A program made the translations under genes and the position numbers. A stretch of DNA of 17,578 bases, from the NCBI GenBank assembly GCA_964423095.1, contig CAYRDI010000044.1, positions 1-17,578 on the forward strand. Reading direction: 5' to 3'. The DNA comes from Micavibrio_A sp964423095. GTDB taxonomy: Bacteria > Pseudomonadota > Alphaproteobacteria > Micavibrionales > Micavibrionaceae. Numbering within the stretch: position 1 is the first letter of the stretch; every line of letters begins with the position of its first letter. Of the stretch, positions 14,401 to 17,578 are shown one piece after another. The notes below the pieces were generated by a model, which made no database searches, was not told the origin of the DNA, and saw nothing but the letters and a program-made list of their open reading frames with translations.

Positions 14401-17400
14401 TGTGTTGGCTGTGCCGCCATCGTCTTTGACCTGAAAGGTAAAGCTGCTGTACCCGTTGCCGTTGCCGTGGAGGCCGGGGGTGTAAACAAGGTTCGGGATA
14501 TCGGTGACAAGGATTTCCTGACCCGCCGTGACGGCCACGCCCAGAAGTTCCAGAATGCCGTTTGCGGGCAGGGTTGTGATGATGACGGAATAGAAGTTGT
14601 TGGCCGGCGTATCGTTCGGATCTGTAAAGCCGAAGTTGGCGGCGGTGAAGGAGAGCGGTGTGTCTTCAAGCGTGCTAAGCGTATTGTCTGTACCGATCGG
14701 TTCATCATTCACAGGTGTGATTGAAATATTGAAGGTCGAGGAACCGATATTGGTGGTCGCATCGTTGATTTCAAAATCAAAGGAATCAGATGTGGTCTCA
14801 GAGCTGTTGTGGACATAGACGACGCGGTTGTTGTCGAGGTCGTCTTGCGTAAAGGTTGTAATTGCTACACCCGGTGCGCTGGTTAACTCCAGTTGGCCGT
14901 TCACGGGGGCGGAGGTCACCGTGTAAATAATGTCCGTTGCCAGTGTATCGACATCGGAACTGGACAGCATGGCGGTAGTGAGCGTTTCTGTAAACCCTTC
15001 AAACGTGGCCATACCGGCATTCACGTCCAGAACGGGCGGATCATCCACCGCCGTCACATCGATGGTCATGGTGCGCGGCGTGATATCCGTATCCACGCCG
15101 CCGTTCGCGGTGCCGCCGTCATCCACCACCTGGAATCTAAAAGAATCGTATGCCACACCGTTGTCATTCAGCGCGTTAAGGAATTCCAGGTTGGGGATGT
15201 CGGCCAATACCACCGTCTGTCCCGCAACGACCGGTACACCAAGAAGCGTCAGCGTGCCATTGACGGGCAGGGTTGTGATCACCACACCCTGGAAATTGTT
15301 CGGTGCGATGGTATCGTCGGGATCGGTGAATCCGAAATCCGTGAGACTGAAGACAAAGGGAATGTCTTCGGTTGCCGTCACAGTATTGCCTGTACCCACC
15401 GGCGCGTCGTTCACCGATGTGATGTCGATGGTCATCGTGTTCGGCGTCTGGTCGGTGTCTTGTCCGCCATTGGCTGTACCGTCATCATCCTGCACCTGGA
15501 AAGTAAAGACAGCGGCTGCAAGGCCGTGATTGTTCATGGCGGGGTGATAAACCAGAAGGCCGCTATTGATGTCTGTCAAACTGATTACATCGCCGGCGTT
15601 AATGGGAACGCCGTTTAACAGCAACGTGCCGCTGACGGGCAGCGTTGTCACGATGACATTGGCGAAGTTGTTGGCGGGCGTATCGCTGACATCGCTGAAT
15701 CCAAAGTCGCTTGTGCCAAATACATAATCCGTATCTTCCAGCGTTGTGACCGTATTGTCTGCACCGGCGGGTTCATCGTTGATGGATGTCACATCGATGG
15801 TCATCGTGTTGGCGGTCACGGCCGTGTCTACGCCACCGTTCGCGGTGCCGCCCGTATCGCGGACGATAAAGTCAAAGGCGGCGTAGGACGCGCCATGCTG
15901 ATTGGCGACAGGCATAAAGACCAGATGATCGAGGTCTGCCGCACTGATGACCTGTCCTGCCAGAACCGCACCTGGTGCGCTGGACGTAAGATCCAGGAAT
16001 AAGGTTCCGTTGGCTGGCAGGTTGACGATCTGTATTTCAAGCAGGCTATCTGGTGCAAGGAAATCGTTCGGATCGGTGAACCCGAAATCTGCCGCTGAAA
16101 AATTAAAGGCCGCATCTTCGAGCGTTGTTACCGTTTTGTCCGCACCAAATGGTGCATCATTGACTGGGGTGACATCGATGGTGATGGTGTTTGGTGATTG
16201 ATCGGTGTCGACGCCTGTGTTGGCTGTGCCGCCGTCATCGCGCACTTGGAATGTGAAGGTTGTGTATGCGGTTCCGTTGTCATTCAATGCTGGTGTGAAT
16301 GAGAGGTTTGGTATGTCTGTTACCAGGATCTCCTGCCCTGCGGTGACGGGTGTACCGGACAAAGCCAGTACTCCGTTTGCGGGCAGGGTTGTGATGATGA
16401 CGGAATAGAAGTTGTTGGCCGGCGTATCGTTCGGATCTGTAAAGCCGAAGTTGGCGGCGGTGAAGGAGAGCGGTGTGTCTTCGAGCGTGGTCAGGGTGGC
16501 ATCTGCACCAACTGGTTCATCATTGACCGGTGTCACCGAGATGTTGAAGGTTGCGGCGGCCAGGGTTGAGGAGGCGTCCTGAACCGTGAAATCAAAGGAA
16601 TCGGATGTGGTCTCGGAGCTGTTGTGGACATAGACGACGCGGTTGTTGTCGAGGTCGTCCTGCGTAAAGGTTGTGATGGCCACCCCTGGTGCGGAGGTGA
16701 GTTCGAGTTGTCCGTTCACGGGGGCGGAGGTCACGGTATAGATGATGTTTGTTGGCAGCGTATCGACATCGCTGCTGGAGAGCATGGCGGTGGTGATGGC
16801 TTGTGTGAAGCCTTCGAACGTGGCCATGCCTGTATTGGTATCGAGGACGGGGGCGTCATCGACGGGAGTGATGTCGAATGTGATGGTGTTTGGTGATTGG
16901 TCTGTATCGATGCCGCCGTTCGCGGTGCCGCCGTCGTCGACGACCTGGAATGTGAAGCTGGCTGCGGCGGTTCCGTTGTCGTTGAGTGCGGGGACATAGA
17001 CGAGATTGGGGATGTCTGCGAGGGCGATGATCTGCCCTATGGTGACGGGTGTTCCCATGAGTTCGAGGGAGCCTGTTGCGGGCAGAGTTGAGATGATGAG
17101 ATTGGCGAAGTTGTTGGCTGGTGTATCGCTTGTATCTGTAAAGCCGAAATCGCCTGCGCTGAAACTATAGGGGATGTCTTCGGTCATTGCGATGGTGTTA
17201 TCGGTGCCTTGGGGTGCATCGTTGACCTGTGTGACATCGAATGTGATGGTGTTTGGTGATTGATCTGTATCGATGCCGCCGTTTGCGGTGCCGCCATTGT
17301 CCTTGACCTGGAATGTGAGGGATGTGTATCCCGCGCCGTAGGCGTTGGCGGCTGGCGTGAAGGTGAGGTTTGGTATGTCTGTTGCCAGGATCTCCTGCCC

Positions 17401-17578
17401 TGCGGTGACGGGTGTCCCTGAGAGGGCGAGGACCCCGTTTGCGGGCAGTGTCGTGATGATGACGGAATAGAGCGTATCTGGGGGTGTATCGCCTGTGTCT
17501 GAGAACCCGAAATCGGCTGCGGCGAAGACATGGGGCGTATCTTCGAGTGTGGTGATGGTGGTATCGGCGCCTGCTGGT
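10801..17578 (-). CDS. Giant tandem-repeat (cadherin/Ig-like) surface protein or adhesin, N-terminus outside the window
   Basis: One open frame of at least 2258 codons runs from the right edge to TAA at 10801-10803. The ATG at 17187 lies inside a repeat (NTIAMTEDIP) and is not the start. In order from the window edge: one partial and one full ~120-residue repeat, a CSPG-like repeat, four ~120s, a second CSPG-like repeat, six ~120s, a third CSPG-like repeat, one ~120, a cadherin-like domain, and a ~215-residue tail. I see no cysteine anywhere, and lysine is very rare in the repeats; Asp, Asn, Thr and Gly dominate. Such composition and beta-sandwich arrays are typical of calcium-stiffened adhesins, many exported by type I secretion. 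No RTX (GGxGxDxLx) repeats or classical anchor are seen at the C-terminus, so the export route is open. Confidence 0.85.
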   Translation of the reverse strand, partial: PAGADTTITTLEDTPHVFAAADFGFSDTGDTPPDTLYSVIITTLPANGVLALSGTPVTAGQEILATDIPNLTFTPAANAYGAGYTSLTFQVKDNGGTANGGIDTDQSPNTITFDVTQVNDAPQGTDNTIAMTEDIPYSFSAGDFGFTDTSDTPANNFANLIISTLPATGSLELMGTPVTIGQIIALADIPNLVYVPALNDNGTAAASFTFQVVDDGGTANGGIDTDQSPNTITFDITPVDDAPVLDTNTGMATFEGFTQAITTAMLSSSDVDTLPTNIIYTVTSAPVNGQLELTSAPGVAITTFTQDDLDNNRVVYVHNSSETTSDSFDFTVQDASSTLAAATFNISVTPVNDEPVGADATLTTLEDTPLSFTAANFGFTDPNDTPANNFYSVIITTLPANGVLALSGTPVTAGQEILVTDIPNLSFTPALNDNGTAYTTFTFQVRDDGGTANTGVDTDQSPNTITIDVTPVNDAPFGADKTVTTLEDAAFNFSAADFGFTDPNDFLAPDSLLEIQIVNLPANGTLFLDLTSSAPGAVLAGQVISAADLDHLVFMPVANQHGASYAAFDFIVRDTGGTANGGVDTAVTANTMTIDVTSINDEPAGADNTVTTLEDTDYVFGTSDFGFSDVSDTPANNFANVIVTTLPVSGTLLLNGVPINAGDVISLTDINSGLLVYHPAMNNHGLAAAVFTFQVQDDDGTANGGQDTDQTPNTMTIDITSVNDAPVGTGNTVTATEDIPFVFSLTDFGFTDPDDTIAPNNFQGVVITTLPVNGTLTLLGVPVVAGQTVVLADIPNLEFLNALNDNGVAYDSFRFQVVDDGGTANGGVDTDITPRTMTIDVTAVDDPPVLDVNAGMATFEGFTETLTTAMLSSSDVDTLATDIIYTVTSAPVNGQLELTSAPGVAITTFTQDDLDNNRVVYVHNSSETTSDSFDFEINDATTNIGSSTFNISITPVNDEPIGTDNTLSTLEDTPLSFTAANFGFTDPNDTPANNFYSVIITTLPANGILELLGVAVTAGQEILVTDIPNLVYTPGLHGNGNGYSSFTFQVKDDGGTANTGVDTDQSPNTMTIDVTPVNDAPDGADTTLTTLEDTVLTFTTANFGFSDVNDVPANNFTNVIITTVPINGVLALSGVPVIAGQIIPIGQIGNLTFTPALNAYGTGYDSFTFQVQDDGGVANGGVDIDPVANTVTIDVTQVNDAPLGADNTVTTLEDTDYVFTAAEFGFTDPSDSPADNLQAIIIDTLPVGGTLFLAAGASAAGPVTAGQVISAADLAFLTFSPNAHQNGAAYADFTFRVQDDGGTANGGFDTDPVANTMTIDVTPVNDAPQGTDNTIAMLEDTTHTFSASDFGYTDVNDVLANNFTNVMITTVPVNGVLALSGVPVTAGQIIPVGQIPNLTFAPFADEHGTGYATLTFQVMDDGGTANGGEDTDQSPNTITFDVTSVNDEPAGTDNTVGTLEDTPYTFSAGDFGFTDPHDNPDNLFQNLIITTLPVNGTLTLSGVPVIAGQVIPAGQIGNLVFTPTADEFGAGYAAFTFQVQDDDGTANGGQDTDQTPNTMTIDVTQVNDAPVTADNTITTNEDTPYVFTGAEFTFTDPVDGATGTLDTFQAVRIVTLPPRGTLTLAAGATAAGPVSAGQYISVADLPFLTFTPSPDGNGTGYGTFTFQVQDDGGTANGGIDLSAVHTMNVDVTAVDDLPVLVNNAGMSTFEGQSKVITAAMLSAYDVDTDPAFDPVAPYNPALVVYTVSTLPVNGEIRVNGTAIGAGGTFTQADINAGIVTYVHDSSETTTDSFDFDVTQNGAPGVFAAGTPATFNIAITLVNDAPLSADNTITIDEDNTYTFNLADFAFSDPNDAISNNFHAVRIASLPAHGTLRLAAGASTPGVITAGQYIDVADIPFLVYTPILNGNGVDYGTFTFQVQDDGGTANGGIDLSAVHTLHMDVNPVNDAPDDIFLSPRWFPEGVTSWDVGHLGSSDVDSSVFTYSIVSGDPAFSITNGNILTVSGVHVFGQDPGIYTLTLRTSDGFLSFDKTFTITLVGDPPSIANNDPASAFEHEKPYEYTGHNNGLSRPSFEFYILDFMKELREGTFFRYGNQGLIDSSLSLSDQPMKDVFYGDVNGEFGEILKKNIILRLQQLASDIRETTGVDIDIQQLAKVFGLDVFFDYDMQGAHDLDDAQSHQAEELPLYETNAIYKALLSLNEKGKPGEEKPQTIAEKSKENEIRYLHAQLDEAALYYRSKQSRLMEALGTSGKNDKDSI
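11455..11734 (-). other. Single cadherin-like domain at the C-terminal end of the repeat array
   Basis: About 93 residues beginning DDIFLSPRWFPEG continue with LGSSDVDSSVFTYSIVSG, FSITNGNILTVSG and YTLTLRTSDGFLSFDKTF. The pattern SSDVD followed by an (I/L)T(L)xxxDG strand is that of bacterial cadherin-like domains. It differs in sequence from the other repeats and marks the switch from array to tail. Confidence 0.65.
12110..12492 (-). repeat. CSPG/cadherin-3-like repeat, copy 3 (divergent, longer)
   Basis: It keeps the same order of motifs (GMSTFEG, SAYDVDT, LPVNGEI, FTQADINAG, YVHDSSETTTDSFDF) but is clearly diverged. It has insertions of about 10 residues after DVDT and a longer final strand region. 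It lies near the C-terminal end of the array. Confidence 0.75.
14558..14667 (-). repeat. 110-bp perfect repeat, copy 2 (within the giant gene)
   Basis: Every base equals 16373-16482 at an offset of 1815 bp. A further 44-bp perfect match at the same offset (14801-14844 with 16616-16659) shows that the two copies belong to a larger duplicated block spanning the CSPG-like repeat and the following 120-residue repeat. Confidence 0.88.
14706..15043 (-). repeat. CSPG/cadherin-3-like repeat, copy 2
   Basis: The central ~80 residues match copy 1 almost exactly (AMLSSSDVDTL, QLELTSAPGVAITTF, YVHNSSETTSDSFDF), while the edges differ. The offset to copy 1 is 1815 bp, exactly 605 codons. Confidence 0.8.
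16373..16482 (-). repeat. 110-bp perfect repeat, copy 1 (within the giant gene)
   Basis: This is the partner of 14558-14667. It encodes the N-terminal half of the 120-residue repeat that follows CSPG-like repeat 1 (TPLSFTAANFGFTDPND onward). Silent as well as coding positions are identical, so the copies are recent or have been homogenised. Confidence 0.88.
16518..16858 (-). repeat. CSPG/cadherin-3-like repeat, copy 1
   Basis: This ~113-residue unit differs from its neighbours. It has GMATFEGF, then SSSDVDT, VTSAPVNGQLEL, FTQDDLDNNRVVYVHNSSE and DSFDF, the order seen in CSPG/FRAS1-type repeats. It is nearly identical in protein to copy 2 in its central part. Confidence 0.8.

Larger units (their letters stand above)
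11734..17578 (-). repeat. Tandem array of ~360-bp coding repeats (13 copies of a ~120-residue domain, with 3 inserted CSPG-like units)
   Basis: Each unit begins with (V)NDAP or NDEP, then a TLEDT-type segment, an F-x-x-x-x-FGFTDPND segment, ITTLPxNGTLxL, VxAGQ, FTFQVxDDGGTANGG and NTMTIDVT. Approximate unit boundaries are 17218, 16858, 16518, 16157, 15776, 15407, 15043, 14706, 14343, 13980, 13602, 13238, 12874, 12492, 12110 and 11734. Unit sizes run from about 337 to 382 bp. The acidic DDGG and DTDQ loops look like calcium sites, which is inference. The unit resembles the tandem Ig/cadherin-like repeats of large proteobacterial surface proteins. Confidence 0.85.

Noticed and set aside
17185..17187. 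ATG at 17187 as the start of the giant protein
   Set aside because: The frame continues upstream with in-register repeat sequence (VNDAPQGTDNTIA) to the window edge, so the ATG is an internal methionine.
11734..17578. CRISPR array or non-coding satellite as an explanation for the regular repeats
   Set aside because: Repeat units are ~360 bp, wholly coding, in one open frame and degenerate at third positions, unlike short CRISPR repeats with unique spacers.
1..17578. tRNA, rRNA genes or riboswitches
   Set aside because: I saw no cloverleaf-like segments with the conserved TTCGA-type loop context, no rRNA-like blocks and no recognisable riboswitch core; a covariance-model search would be needed to exclude them fully.

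Overview
The window looks like chromosomal DNA of a Gram-negative bacterium, most likely an alphaproteobacterium of middling to high GC. That placement rests only on gene style, codon use and the mix of a DedA, a PgpA and a giant tandem-repeat surface protein; it is an inference, not something the sequence proves. The left edge differs from the rest: AT-rich DNA with an HNH-nuclease-like gene (running in from outside the window) and a decayed excisionase-type helix-turn-helix gene. This looks like the worn end of a mobile element.

From about 1.25 to 8.77 kb lies a membrane-lipid and glycan block. A dedA-family gene (minus strand) is divergent from a plus-strand run of six tightly packed genes: pgpA-like lipid phosphatase, a GT-C-like multispanning membrane protein, a B12-binding-type radical SAM enzyme, a UbiA-family prenyltransferase resembling decaprenyl-phosphate phosphoribosyltransferase, and two SAM methyltransferases. 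Start/stop overlaps (ATGA, TGATG, TGATG) point to co-translation of neighbours. The run meets, tail to tail with a 26-bp overlap, a minus-strand pair: an exported SGNH/GDSL hydrolase followed by a third methyltransferase. Together the genes could build a methylated, lipid-linked sugar and place it on a surface molecule; the product is unknown.

From 10.8 kb to the right edge a single minus-strand open frame (at least 2258 codons, 5' end outside the window) encodes a giant cysteine-free protein. It is made of thirteen ~120-residue Ig/cadherin-like repeats, three CSPG/cadherin-3-like repeats, one cadherin-like domain and a ~215-residue non-repetitive, charged C-terminal tail. Neighbouring blocks carry nearly identical DNA at a fixed 1815-bp offset, so the array has grown or been homogenised recently.

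A 126-bp copy of the 3' end of the dedA gene (codons for the last 41 residues plus stop, about 90% identical) sits 6 bp downstream of the giant gene's stop codon. It is in the same orientation as the intact dedA 9.4 kb away. This marks an old duplication or rearrangement junction bounding the glycan block.
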